Below, one piece after another: positions 51,041 through 59,582 of a stretch of 61,308 nucleotides of DNA. The position numbers were made by a program, and so were the translations under genes. Each line of letters starts with the position of its first letter. The stretch's first letter is position 1. The notes under the pieces were generated by a model. It was not told the origin of the DNA and made no database searches. It saw nothing but the letters and a program-made list of their open reading frames with translations. The stretch is taken from assembly GCA_030524585.1 (NCBI GenBank), contig JAUNGJ010000009.1:1-61308 (forward strand), written 5' to 3'. The stretch is from Eubacteriales bacterium (GTDB taxonomy: Bacteria > Bacillota > Clostridia > Lachnospirales > Lachnospiraceae).

Positions 51041-51985
51041 ATGGATAAAATTTATGATGTGATTATTTTAGGTGCAGGTCCCGCCGGTCTGGCAGCAGGA
51101 CTGTATGCAGGCAGGAGCCGCCTTTCGGTTCTGATTATTGAGAAGGGACAGGACGGCGGTCAGATCGCGGTTTCAGAAGATATTGAGAATTATCCGGGAC
51201 AGTTCGTGGAAGGAGAGACCGGAGCGTCCCTGATTGCAAGAATGACAGAGCAGGCGGCAAAATTTGGCGCGGAGCGTGTGAGCGATACGATTACGGAGGT
51301 TTCCCTGGATGGAGAAATTAAAGTATTAAAAGGCGGAAAAAATGAATACCGGGCGAAGAATGTCATTATCGCGACCGGCGCCCGTCCAAGGCCCATTGAC
51401 TGTAAAGGGGAGGCAGAATTTGCCGGCAGAGGTGTGTCCTACTGCGCTACCTGTGACGGGAACTTCTTCCAGGATCTGGATGTGTATGTGGTCGGAGGGG
51501 GAGATTCGGCAGTAGAAGAAGCGCTGTACCTTACGAAATTTGCAAAGAAGGTAACGGTTATTCACCGGAGAAATGAACTTCGGGCGGCAAAGTCCATTCA
51601 GGAAAAGGCGTTTCAGAATCCGAAGATGGACTTTATGTGGGATACGGTTGTGGAGGAAATCGGCGGCGCAGACTTGCTTTCCGAGATGACGGTAAAAAAT
51701 GTGAAGACAGGAGAGCTTACAAAGATTACTGCTAATGAGGCTGATGGAATGTTCGGTCTGTTTGGCTTTGTTGGAACCCTCCCCAATTCCAGAATGTTTG
51801 AAGGAATCCTCGATATGGATGAGCGTGGATATATTAAGACCGATGAAGATATGCATACGAATCTTCCGGGAGTGTATGCGGCAGGAGATATCCGCGTTAA
51901 GAGCTTAAGACAGGTGGTAACTGCCGTGGCTGACGGGGCGATCGCTGCTGTACAGGTGGAAAGAAGTATGTCGGATTATTATTAA
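51041..51985 (+). CDS. trxB: Thioredoxin reductase
   Basis: FAD enzyme of 314 residues reducing thioredoxin with NADPH. FAD site GAGPAGLAAG, redox-active CATC (SYCATCDGNFF), NADPH site VVGGGDSAVEEA and the C-terminal YAAGDIR segment are all present. The NADPH-specific HRRNELRA stretch is also visible. AGAAGGAG precedes the ATG. No thioredoxin gene is adjacent. Confidence 0.96.
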   Translation: MDKIYDVIILGAGPAGLAAGLYAGRSRLSVLIIEKGQDGGQIAVSEDIENYPGQFVEGETGASLIARMTEQAAKFGAERVSDTITEVSLDGEIKVLKGGKNEYRAKNVIIATGARPRPIDCKGEAEFAGRGVSYCATCDGNFFQDLDVYVVGGGDSAVEEALYLTKFAKKVTVIHRRNELRAAKSIQEKAFQNPKMDFMWDTVVEEIGGADLLSEMTVKNVKTGELTKITANEADGMFGLFGFVGTLPNSRMFEGILDMDERGYIKTDEDMHTNLPGVYAAGDIRVKSLRQVVTAVADGAIAAVQVERSMSDYY

Positions 51986-52017
51986 AGGGTGATATAGAAT
52001 CAAAAGAACCGGACTAA

Positions 52018-52037
52018 GGGGCTGCCTGAGCAGCCCC
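52018..52037. terminator. Hairpin between convergent trxB and rpiR-type genes
   Basis: A perfect 8-bp GC-rich stem (ggggctgc, gcagcccc) with a CTGA loop lies between two converging genes. T tracts on either side are poor, so it may act as a weak bidirectional terminator. Confidence 0.45.
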
Positions 52038-52054
52038 ATCATTGTGCATAAAGA

Positions 52055-52912
52055 CTAGTAGCTTCCCAGCTCGTCCAGATATTCATCTATTTTCTTCAGC
52101 CTCTGTTCAATGCCGTCTACCTTATGGCTGACGGCTTCCAGAAGGCACTCGGCCACAAACTGTGCCGCAACCAGCGAATTATTGAAATTGTTGGAGTCCA
52201 CCGGAACGGTGAGAAGCACGGTGGCGTACTGTGCCAGCAGAGAGCTTGGTTTATCGGTTACGACAATGACCCGGGCGCCGGAATCCTTTGCCATCTTGGC
52301 TGTCATGTGGTCTACGGAAGAATATCTCGGAAATCCGAAGATAAGCAGACAGTCATCTCTGCCTATGGCCGTAAGCTGGTCGATCGGCGTCATGCAGGCA
52401 GAGTTGATGTTGCTCACACCTGGCAGCATATGCTTCAGATAAAGGGATGTATAGTCCGCCAGTGCGGAGTCGCCTCTGGTAGCAGCGATGTATTTCTGGC
52501 TGCTTCCGATGATGATATCGGCGGCCTCTTCAAAGCTTTGCAGGCTGTTATTGGAAAACATCTCTTCAATGTTGTGCATAATATTATTAAAATGCTGTTT
52601 CATATAACTGGCGCTGGTTCCAATCTTATTGCGCTGTGCCATACGCTGGGAAGGTACGGTGATTGAGCTGGAAATCCGGTACACCTGATCCTGATATTCC
52701 CTGCGGATACTCTTCTGAAAATCCATGAATCCACTGTATCCCAGAGAACGGGCAAAGCGGATTACAGAGGACTCGCTGACTTCGAGTCTGTCTGCGATTG
52801 CCGCAGATGTCATGAAGCAGGCATCGGCAGAGTTGTCCAGCACGAATTTGGCGATCGTTTTCTGGGTTTTGGTAAGTTTGGCATTATGGATAGTTTCTCT
52901 CAGCTCTTTCAT
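52055..52912 (-). CDS. MurR/RpiR-family transcriptional regulator
   Basis: Regulator of 285 residues. The N-terminal HTH_6 domain (SAAIADRLEVSESSVIRFAR, RSLGYSGFMDFQ) is followed by a SIS sugar-phosphate-binding domain (about residues 125-260, LLIFGFPRYSSVDHMTAKMA shown in part). These proteins sense phosphosugars. It is divergent from a MATE exporter gene and convergent with trxB. A minus-strand promoter lies just upstream. Target genes are not evident; no sugar operon is adjacent. Confidence 0.93.
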   Translation of the reverse strand: MKELRETIHNAKLTKTQKTIAKFVLDNSADACFMTSAAIADRLEVSESSVIRFARSLGYSGFMDFQKSIRREYQDQVYRISSSITVPSQRMAQRNKIGTSASYMKQHFNNIMHNIEEMFSNNSLQSFEEAADIIIGSSQKYIAATRGDSALADYTSLYLKHMLPGVSNINSACMTPIDQLTAIGRDDCLLIFGFPRYSSVDHMTAKMAKDSGARVIVVTDKPSSLLAQYATVLLTVPVDSNNFNNSLVAAQFVAECLLEAVSHKVDGIEQRLKKIDEYLDELGSY

Positions 52913-52940
52913 AGCACATTCCCCTTACTTGTTTTAAAGT

Positions 52941-52969
52941 ATCATACCATTTTCCATAATATTTCTCAA
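52941..52969 (-). promoter_or_regulatory. Putative promoter of the RpiR-type regulator
   Basis: On the minus strand TTGAGA (complement of 52964-52969), a 17-bp spacer and TATGAT (complement of 52941-52946), about 28 bases before the start codon. Confidence 0.6.
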
Positions 52970-52977
52970 TGTAAAGG

Positions 52978-53005
52978 TTGCATTTACTGCTGTAGGTGAT
53001 ATAAA
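52978..53005 (+). promoter_or_regulatory. Putative promoter of the MATE gene
   Basis: TTGCAT (52978-52983), a 16-bp spacer and TATAAA (53000-53005), about 45 bases before the start codon and nearly back to back with the RpiR promoter. Confidence 0.45.
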
Positions 53006-53050
53006 CTTTGGTATGATGTTTAAAAATTATTTTTGGTTTGGGATAGAAGA

Positions 53051-54385
53051 ATGAAAAAAGTAAGAGACTTGACAGAGGGAAGTATTGTCGGAGGATTTGT
53101 GATGTTTGCCCTTCCTCTGTTTGGAGGGAGTCTGTTTCAGCAGCTTTACAGTACCGTTGACATGCTGTTTGTGGGAAATATTCTTGGAAAGAATGCGGCG
53201 GCTGCCATTGGCGCCAGCGGAATATTGGTTACCTGCCTGATTAATCTGTTTACAGGAATTGCAGTGGGTGCAGGTATCGTAATCGCACAGCTTTTTGGAG
53301 CAAAAAAAGAAGAGGAATTAAAGGATGCCGTATGGGTGTCAATCTTAGCCGGTGCTGTAGGCGGCATTTTTTTGATGTGTACCGGTTTTTATCTGGCCAG
53401 ATATGTATTGGCTCTGCTTAATACGCCGGAGGTGTTGATGGAAGATGCGCTGCTTTATGTAAGGATTTATTTTCTTGCAACGGTTTCGATGATTCTTTAT
53501 AACATGTGTGCCGGTATTCTGCGTGCCCAGGGAGATTCCCGGACACCGTTTTTTGTGCTGGCAGTGGGCGGCATACTGAATGTGTTCATGGACGGGATAT
53601 TTCTGATTCAGCTCGAGAAGGGAGTGGAAGGCGTCGCTTTTGCGACACTTATTTCCCAGACCTTTACGGCAGCGGCGCTTCTGATACATATTTTCCGGAG
53701 AAGTAGTCATCTGCTCCGGCGGAATATTCGATGGGATTTGCTGCGCAGAATTGTCCGGCTCGGTTTGCCGGTAGGTATTCAATCCATGATTCTGACGCTT
53801 TCCAATGTTATTGTGCAGTACCACATTAATGGATTCGGAGAGGACGCCATGGCTGCATTTGCCGTATATTTTAAGGCGGAACATCTGCTCTGTCTGCCGA
53901 TTATGGCCTTTGGTCAGGCGATGGTTACTTTTACCGGTCAGAATTTTGGCGCTCACCGATTAGAACGGATTCGAAAGGGAATCATTTCCTGTAACGGGAT
54001 AGCGGCAGCAGTTATAGTGGTGATTGCCGGAGTATCATTGCGGTTCGGTCCCTGGCTGCTTGGGGCTTTCTGCCCGGATGAGGCAGTGGTGGAAAATGGT
54101 ATGCGGATTATCAGCGTGACCTTTCCGCTATACTTTTTATACAGCTTTTTTGAAGTTACCGGCGGTGTGATTCGGGGAATCGGCAAATCACTGTCATCAA
54201 TGGTGATTGTAATTACCAATCTATGCCTGGTGCGCATTCTGCTTCTGGAAATTTTTGACCGGTTATTCCACAGTATAGAGTCCATTGCAGCGGTGTATCC
54301 GATTACATGGTTTCTGGCGCTGGCGTCTTTTGCGGGATATTATGTCTATGTGTGCCGGGGCGGCAGAGAACTGGCAGAATCTTAA
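53051..54385 (+). CDS. MATE-family multidrug/cation efflux transporter
   Basis: Membrane antiporter of 444 residues with twelve predicted helices in two six-helix halves; each half begins with the family pattern (FALPLFGGSLFQQLYSTVD in the first, LGLPVGIQSMILTLSN in the second). It probably exchanges Na+ or H+ for organic cations. The ATG at 53051 is used, with a weak GATAGAAG site; an in-frame upstream GTG/ATG region is less convincing. Divergent from the RpiR-type regulator; control by it is possible but unproven. Confidence 0.92.
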   Translation: MKKVRDLTEGSIVGGFVMFALPLFGGSLFQQLYSTVDMLFVGNILGKNAAAAIGASGILVTCLINLFTGIAVGAGIVIAQLFGAKKEEELKDAVWVSILAGAVGGIFLMCTGFYLARYVLALLNTPEVLMEDALLYVRIYFLATVSMILYNMCAGILRAQGDSRTPFFVLAVGGILNVFMDGIFLIQLEKGVEGVAFATLISQTFTAAALLIHIFRRSSHLLRRNIRWDLLRRIVRLGLPVGIQSMILTLSNVIVQYHINGFGEDAMAAFAVYFKAEHLLCLPIMAFGQAMVTFTGQNFGAHRLERIRKGIISCNGIAAAVIVVIAGVSLRFGPWLLGAFCPDEAVVENGMRIISVTFPLYFLYSFFEVTGGVIRGIGKSLSSMVIVITNLCLVRILLLEIFDRLFHSIESIAAVYPITWFLALASFAGYYVYVCRGGRELAES

Positions 54386-54395
54386 TATTACCGGG

Positions 54396-54424
54396 TTGTA
54401 TTGAAATGCCATCTGTGCTAACAT
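54396..54424 (+). promoter_or_regulatory. Putative promoter of the gntR-clpC pair
   Basis: TTGTAT (54396-54401), a 17-bp spacer and TAACAT (54419-54424), about 72 bases before the GntR start. No CtsR-type heptad repeat was recognised nearby. Confidence 0.4.
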
Positions 54425-54495
54425 GTATATAACAATCGGCTGCTGCTGATTTTGTGGCTGCCGGAAGAGGATATTCAAAAGAAAAAGGTGAAGAT

Positions 54496-54870
54496 ATGTA
54501 TATTGAGATTGATTTCAACAGCGACGAGGCTATATATATACAGCTCAGGAATCAGATTATCATGGGGATTGCCACTGCTGAGATTCGGGAAGGAGAATCT
54601 CTGCCGTCTGTCCGTCAGCTGGCGGAGACCGTAGGAATTAACATGCATACGGTGAATAAGGCTTATACTGTTCTGAAGCAGGAGGGCTATATTCAGCTGG
54701 ACAGGAGAAGAGGTGCTGTGATCGCACTGGATGTGAATAAGATGGAAGCAGTTCAGAAGATGCGGGAGCAGCTTCGTATTGTGCTGGCAAGAGGATTGTG
54801 CAAGAATATTTCCAGAGCAGAGGTTCATGAGCTGGTGGATGAGATCTTTGATGAATATGTGGGAGGATAG
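54496..54870 (+). CDS. GntR-family regulator, YtrA type
   Basis: Regulator of 124 residues with a GntR winged helix (YIQLRNQIIMGIATAEI, LPSVRQLAETVGINMHTV, AYTVLKQEGYIQ) and a short C-terminal helical tail, as in the YtrA subgroup. The ATG at 54496 has AAAAGGTGAAG in front; an in-frame GTG at 54454 is not supported. It ends 7 bases before clpC. YtrA-type regulators usually precede ABC transporter genes, so control of a Clp ATPase would be unusual. Confidence 0.9.
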   Translation: MYIEIDFNSDEAIYIQLRNQIIMGIATAEIREGESLPSVRQLAETVGINMHTVNKAYTVLKQEGYIQLDRRRGAVIALDVNKMEAVQKMREQLRIVLARGLCKNISRAEVHELVDEIFDEYVGG

Positions 54871-54877
54871 GAATAGA

Positions 54878-57328
54878 ATGAATTATACGAATCAGGCAAG
54901 AGAGGTGCTGAAACTGGCAAGAGAGGCAGCAACGCTGATGCAGCATCCCTATATTGGAACGGAGCATCTGCTGATTGCTCTGAGTAAGATATACTCCGGA
55001 GTGGCCGGGCAGGTTCTGGATATGAACGGAGTGAAGGAAGAAGCTATTTTAAAAATTATGAATGAGCTGGTAACACCGACTTCAGATGCTGCGCTGACCG
55101 GGAAGCCGGGAGAAAGTCCCAGACTTCAGTTTATTCTGGAGGAAGCGGTTGGTGAAGCGGTGCGGCTGAAGTCTTCGGAGGTTGGCACGGAGCATATGCT
55201 GCTTTCCGTGTTAAATGATATGGATTGTGTGGCTTCCAGGATTCTTCAGACGCTGAATGTAAATATTCAGAAGCTGTATCAGGATATTTTACAGGCTGTC
55301 GGCGCAGATCCCAATGAATATATGACAGAGCTTCAGGGGGAAGGAAGGAAAAAGGGTGTGCTGGAGCAGTTCGGTACGGACCTTACCGAACAGGCGGCGG
55401 AGGGAAAGCTGGATCCGGTGATCGGAAGAGAGCAGGAGATTGGCCGTCTGATGCAGATATTGAGCAGACGGACGAAGAATAACCCCTGTCTGGTTGGTGA
55501 GCCCGGTGTGGGAAAGACTGCTGTGATCGAGGGGCTTGCGGCAAGGATTGCCGGAGGTCTGGTTCCGGAAGGCATGAAGGAGAAGCGGATTTTTACGATG
55601 GATCTGGCCAGCATGATTGCAGGCTCCAAGTACCGGGGAGAATTTGAAGAGCGCATGAAGAAGCTGATCCGTGAAGTAAAGGCGGCGGGGAATGTGATTC
55701 TGTTTCTCGATGAGGTGCATACGATTATTGGAGCAGGCGGAGCCGAGGGGGCGATGGATGCCTCGAATATTCTGAAGCCGTCCCTGGCAAGAGGCGAGCT
55801 TCAGCTGATTGGAGCCACCACGATTGCGGAGTACCGCAAATATATTGAAAAGGATGCGGCGCTGGAGCGGAGATTCCAGCCGATTACAGTGGAGGAGCCT
55901 ACGAGGGAACAGTGTCTGGATATCCTGGAGGGACTAAAGGTCTACTATGAGAGACATCATCATGTGGAAATTGAGCGGGAAGCACTGGAAAGCGCCGTAG
56001 CATTGTCCAGCCGTTATGTCAGCGACCGTTTTCTGCCGGATAAGGCAATCGATGTCCTGGACGAAGCCTGCTCCAAGGTAAGTCTCCGGGGATTTCAGGT
56101 GCCGGAGGCTATCGGTGAGCTGGAGAAGCTAATTGAAGATCTAAAACAGCAGAAGGAAGAAGCGATTAAGCAGGGAGATATGGCAGAGGCATCTGTGCTT
56201 CACAGGCAGCAGATAGAGGCAGAGAAGAAGCTTACAAAGACCAGAGAGCGTTTTCAGAAACGAAATGCAGGGCGAAAAGTGGCAGTGACCGAAAGTGATA
56301 TCGCAGATGTAGTGTCCGAGTGGACCAGGATTCCGGTAAGAAAGCTTGCGGAATCGGAGGGCGAACGCCTGAAGAATCTGGAAAAGACTCTTCACAGGAG
56401 AGTAATCGGTCAGGAAGAAGCAGTGGCTGCAGTATCCAAGGCGGTACGCCGCGGTCGGGTAGGTTTAAAAGATCCGAACCGTCCAATTGGTTCTTTCCTG
56501 TTTCTTGGACCTACCGGCGTGGGCAAGACAGAGCTTTCCAAGGCGCTGGCAGAAGCCTTGTTTGGCAACGAGGATTCCATGATCCGTGTGGATATGTCGG
56601 AATATATGGAGAAGCACAGCGTATCGAAGATGATCGGATCACCTCCGGGATATGTAGGGCATGATGATGGCGGGCAGCTGTCAGAACAGGTGAGAAGACA
56701 TCCGTATTCCGTGATTTTGTTTGATGAGATTGAGAAGGCTCATCCGGATGTGTTTAATATTCTTCTTCAGGTGCTGGATGACGGGCATATTACCGACTCT
56801 CAGGGCCGCAAAGTAGATTTCCGCAATACGGTAATCATCATGACTTCCAACGCGGGCGCCCAGGCAATCATTGATCCGAAACGCCTGGGATTTGTCACGA
56901 AAGAAGATGCAGGCAGTGATTACAAGCGCATGAAATCCAATGTGATGAACGAGATTAAGCTGGTATTCCGGCCGGAATTTCTCAATCGAATTGATGAGAT
57001 TATTGTATTCCATGCACTGGGCAAAGATGAGATGAAGAAGATTGTCGGGCTTATGTGCAGGGAAGTGGTGAAGCGCGCAAAGGAGCAGCTTGATATCAGG
57101 CTTACCATCCGGGATTCCGTGAAGAAGCACATCGTAGAGACCGGAACAGACCAGAAATATGGAGCCAGACCGCTGCGCCGCGCCGTGCAGAACCAGCTGG
57201 AAGATCCGTTGGCCGAGGCAATTCTTGCCGGAGAGATTGTAAGAGGCAGTGTGATCGAAGCAGGATTGTCTAAAAAACAAATAAAATTTTATTCTAAAGA
57301 TGCAAACCAGGATAACCCTGTGGTATAA
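54878..57328 (+). CDS. clpC: ATP-dependent Clp protease ATP-binding subunit ClpC
   Basis: HSP100 unfoldase of 816 residues. Two Clp N repeats (about 1-145) lead to AAA-1 with Walker A GEPGVGKT and Walker B LFLDEVHT. A middle domain contains a UVR-like segment (LEKLIEDLKQQKEEAIKQGD shown in part), and AAA-2 follows with GPTGVGKTELSK and ILFDEIEKAHPD. The C-terminal D2-small domain ends near residue 800. The UVR-like segment and short middle domain favour ClpC over ClpB. The ATG at 54878 behind GGGAGGATAGG is preferred. The usual partners ctsR, mcsA and mcsB are absent; a GntR regulator takes their place. Confidence 0.92.
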   Translation: MNYTNQAREVLKLAREAATLMQHPYIGTEHLLIALSKIYSGVAGQVLDMNGVKEEAILKIMNELVTPTSDAALTGKPGESPRLQFILEEAVGEAVRLKSSEVGTEHMLLSVLNDMDCVASRILQTLNVNIQKLYQDILQAVGADPNEYMTELQGEGRKKGVLEQFGTDLTEQAAEGKLDPVIGREQEIGRLMQILSRRTKNNPCLVGEPGVGKTAVIEGLAARIAGGLVPEGMKEKRIFTMDLASMIAGSKYRGEFEERMKKLIREVKAAGNVILFLDEVHTIIGAGGAEGAMDASNILKPSLARGELQLIGATTIAEYRKYIEKDAALERRFQPITVEEPTREQCLDILEGLKVYYERHHHVEIEREALESAVALSSRYVSDRFLPDKAIDVLDEACSKVSLRGFQVPEAIGELEKLIEDLKQQKEEAIKQGDMAEASVLHRQQIEAEKKLTKTRERFQKRNAGRKVAVTESDIADVVSEWTRIPVRKLAESEGERLKNLEKTLHRRVIGQEEAVAAVSKAVRRGRVGLKDPNRPIGSFLFLGPTGVGKTELSKALAEALFGNEDSMIRVDMSEYMEKHSVSKMIGSPPGYVGHDDGGQLSEQVRRHPYSVILFDEIEKAHPDVFNILLQVLDDGHITDSQGRKVDFRNTVIIMTSNAGAQAIIDPKRLGFVTKEDAGSDYKRMKSNVMNEIKLVFRPEFLNRIDEIIVFHALGKDEMKKIVGLMCREVVKRAKEQLDIRLTIRDSVKKHIVETGTDQKYGARPLRRAVQNQLEDPLAEAILAGEIVRGSVIEAGLSKKQIKFYSKDANQDNPVV

Positions 57329-57412
57329 TGAACGCATAGCGACGAGCGCAGATTCTGAGGAGAATCCACGAGCTGCCTGCAGATCGGTGGATGAGACGAA
57401 GAATCTATGTGA

Positions 57413-57525
57413 GTGCAACGAACACCGAGAAAGCGAAGCTTTCGAGGTGAGCGCGCGGAGCGAAAAAAAGACGAGCGCGGGCGTGCAATGAACACTGAGA
57501 AAGCGAAGCTTTTGAGGTGAGCGCG
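57413..57525. repeat. Two 43-bp imperfect direct repeats in a GC-rich intergenic segment
   Basis: Copy 1 (57413-57455) and copy 2 (57483-57525) are spaced exactly 70 bp apart and differ at three positions, all C to T in copy 2. Each copy contains an inverted core (gaaagc-gaa-gctttc in copy 1). The whole 57329-57560 stretch is rich in CGCG and CGAG and unlike its neighbours. A further gattct-gagg-agaatc hairpin lies near 57351. It looks like a mobile intergenic repeat of the REP/MITE kind. Confidence 0.7.
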
Positions 57526-57586
57526 TGGGCGCGCGACGAGATGCGCGCGGCAATTACCAGATTATAATTCCAGGAGGATAAAGACT

Positions 57587-58000
57587 ATGGCAGTAGTAAA
57601 GGAACTGTTAAGAGCAGAGGCAGATGGAACACTGAGTTTTGGAGATTACACACTGGCATCCAAGACCAAGCTGGAGGGATTTGAATTCCAGGGAGATATA
57701 TATAAAGTAAAGACATACAATGAGATAACCAAGCTTGAGAAGAACGGAATGTTTGCATATGAATCTGTGCCGGGAACAGCGGTTGAAGGATTTAAAGCAA
57801 CACCGGAGGAAGTGTCATTCCGTGTATTTGGAGAGAAGGATGTGCAGGTGACACTGGAGCTTGAGGCCGACACCGAATATAGTATTTATAAGAATGATGT
57901 AAATGTTGGCACGATGAAGACGAATCTGAGCGGTAAGATCAGTGTCAGCGCAGAGCTGGAGCCGGAGAAGCCTGTGGGAATTAAGATTGCCAAGAAGTAG
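57587..58000 (+). CDS. Conserved Lachnospiraceae protein of unknown function (137 residues)
   Basis: Soluble, acidic, mostly beta-strand protein with no signal peptide or membrane segment. Typical stretches are LLRAEADGTLSFGDYTL, VKTYNEITKLEKNGMF and VNVGTMKTNLSGKI. I recall close relatives in Lachnospiraceae labelled 'endosialidase', but nothing here resembles a sialidase active site and I regard that name as unreliable. CAGGAGGA precedes the ATG. A terminator follows, so it is a single-gene unit. Confidence 0.85.
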   Translation: MAVVKELLRAEADGTLSFGDYTLASKTKLEGFEFQGDIYKVKTYNEITKLEKNGMFAYESVPGTAVEGFKATPEEVSFRVFGEKDVQVTLELEADTEYSIYKNDVNVGTMKTNLSGKISVSAELEPEKPVGIKIAKK

Positions 58001-58032
58001 CGATCCGGAAAAAGAATGATTGTACGATATGA

Positions 58033-58059
58033 GGGGCTGCAACCGGCAGCCCCTTGTTT
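58033..58059 (+). terminator. Rho-independent terminator before radA
   Basis: A perfect 8-bp stem (ggggctgc at 58033-58040, gcagcccc at 58046-58053) is followed by ttgttt. Confidence 0.8.
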
Positions 58060-58074
58060 ATAGGAGGAATCACG

Positions 58075-59433
58075 GTGGCAAAAGGAAAAAAGAGCGTATT
58101 TTTCTGCCAGAATTGCGGGCATGAAGAGAGTAAATGGCTGGGGCAGTGTCCCATGTGCAGGGAATGGAACACATTTGTAGAAGAGAAGGTGATGGTATCA
58201 AAAAGCAGTCCGGCAAAAGGCGCCGTACGGGGAGCCGAAGTTGTGACACTGTCCAGTGTGTCCACAGAGAAGGAAGACCGGATGAAGACACAGATCGAAG
58301 AACTGGACCGAGTGCTTGGCGGAGGGATTGTGCCTGGCTCGCTGGTTCTGGTAGGCGGTGATCCGGGAATCGGGAAATCGACGCTGCTGCTGCAGGTATG
58401 CAGGCAGTTGTCAGGACAGCAGAAGAAGGTGCTGTATATTTCCGGAGAGGAATCTTTAAAGCAGATTAAGCTGCGGGCAAACCGTATGGGAAAATTTAAC
58501 GACCATCTGCTGCTATTGTGCGAGACGAATCTTGAGACGATCCGTCAGGTGATTGAGCGGGAGCGTCCGGCGGCGGCTGTAATTGATTCCATTCAGACTA
58601 TGTACAGCGAGGAAGTGGCGTCGGCGCCGGGAAGCGTATCTCAGGTAAGAGAAGCAACGAATACACTGATGCAGCTTGCCAAAGGATTGAATATTACAAT
58701 CTTTATTGTGGGACATGTGACCAAGGAGGGAACCGTTGCCGGACCGAGAGTACTGGAACACATGGTAGATACAGTGCTGTATTTTGAAGGAGACAGACAT
58801 GCCTCATACCGCATTTTGCGAGGCGTTAAGAACCGTTTTGGATCTACCAACGAGATTGGCGTCTTCGAAATGCGGGAGACGGGGCTTGAGGAAGTGGCCA
58901 ATCCGTCGGAATATATGCTGAATGGCCGTCCGGAGAATGCCTCCGGATCGGTGGTGGCCTGCTCCATGGAGGGAACCAGACCGATTCTGATGGAAATTCA
59001 GGCGCTGGTATGCAGGAGTAATTTCGGCATGCCAAGGCGCACGGCGGCGGGAACGGATTATAACCGGGTAAATCTATTGATGGCAGTATTGGAGAAGCGG
59101 ATCGGTCTGCCCCTGTCGAATTATGATGCTTATATTAATATCGCCGGTGGAATTCGAATGAATGAGCCGGCAATTGACCTGGGGATCGTGATGGCTATCG
59201 TATCCAGCTATAAAAACCGTCCGATCTCAGATGGCACGATTGTATTTGGAGAAGTGGGACTAAGCGGAGAGGTGCGTGCGGTCAGTATGCCGGAACAGAG
59301 GGTTGCTGAGGCGAGAAAGCTTGGATTTAAGACTTGTATAATGCCGGAGGTATCCCGGGAGATGATCAAGAGTGCGGAAGGCATTGAAATTATTGGCGTG
59401 AAATCTGTGAATCAGGCGATGAGTTTGTTTTAG
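58075..59433 (+). CDS. radA: DNA repair protein RadA
   Basis: RecA-like branch-migration helicase of 452 residues. An N-terminal zinc finger (CQNCGHEESKW and CPMC), Walker A GGDPGIGKST, the RadA-specific KNRFG motif (GVKNRFGSTNEIG) and a Lon-like C-terminal domain are all visible. The start is GTG 58075 with AGGAGG seven bases upstream; an in-frame ATG at 58054 sits in the terminator tail. In many Firmicutes radA lies near clpC, as here. Confidence 0.96.
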   Translation: MAKGKKSVFFCQNCGHEESKWLGQCPMCREWNTFVEEKVMVSKSSPAKGAVRGAEVVTLSSVSTEKEDRMKTQIEELDRVLGGGIVPGSLVLVGGDPGIGKSTLLLQVCRQLSGQQKKVLYISGEESLKQIKLRANRMGKFNDHLLLLCETNLETIRQVIERERPAAAVIDSIQTMYSEEVASAPGSVSQVREATNTLMQLAKGLNITIFIVGHVTKEGTVAGPRVLEHMVDTVLYFEGDRHASYRILRGVKNRFGSTNEIGVFEMRETGLEEVANPSEYMLNGRPENASGSVVACSMEGTRPILMEIQALVCRSNFGMPRRTAAGTDYNRVNLLMAVLEKRIGLPLSNYDAYINIAGGIRMNEPAIDLGIVMAIVSSYKNRPISDGTIVFGEVGLSGEVRAVSMPEQRVAEARKLGFKTCIMPEVSREMIKSAEGIEIIGVKSVNQAMSLF

Positions 59434-59582
59434 TGGATGCGATATAAGATATACCGCAATTGTTTATTTATGCGGAGTCAGGATTTCCGGCAAAAGATGC
59501 AACATCTTTGGACTAGGTAAAGAGCACGTCTTGATAAAATATAGACAAGGAAAATATTCATTTAGAACAGGAGGCTTTTCTT

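Noticed and set aside
56681-57553. 290-codon minus-strand frame across the clpC end and the repeat element
   Set aside because: Antisense to ClpC AAA-2. The repeat part gives low-complexity Ser/Arg/Leu sequence of the kind produced spuriously by such elements.
59434-59582. Promoter and riboswitch in the transketolase leader
   Set aside because: No -35/-10 pair with acceptable spacing stood out, and the aaagatg/catcttt hairpin is too simple to call a riboswitch.
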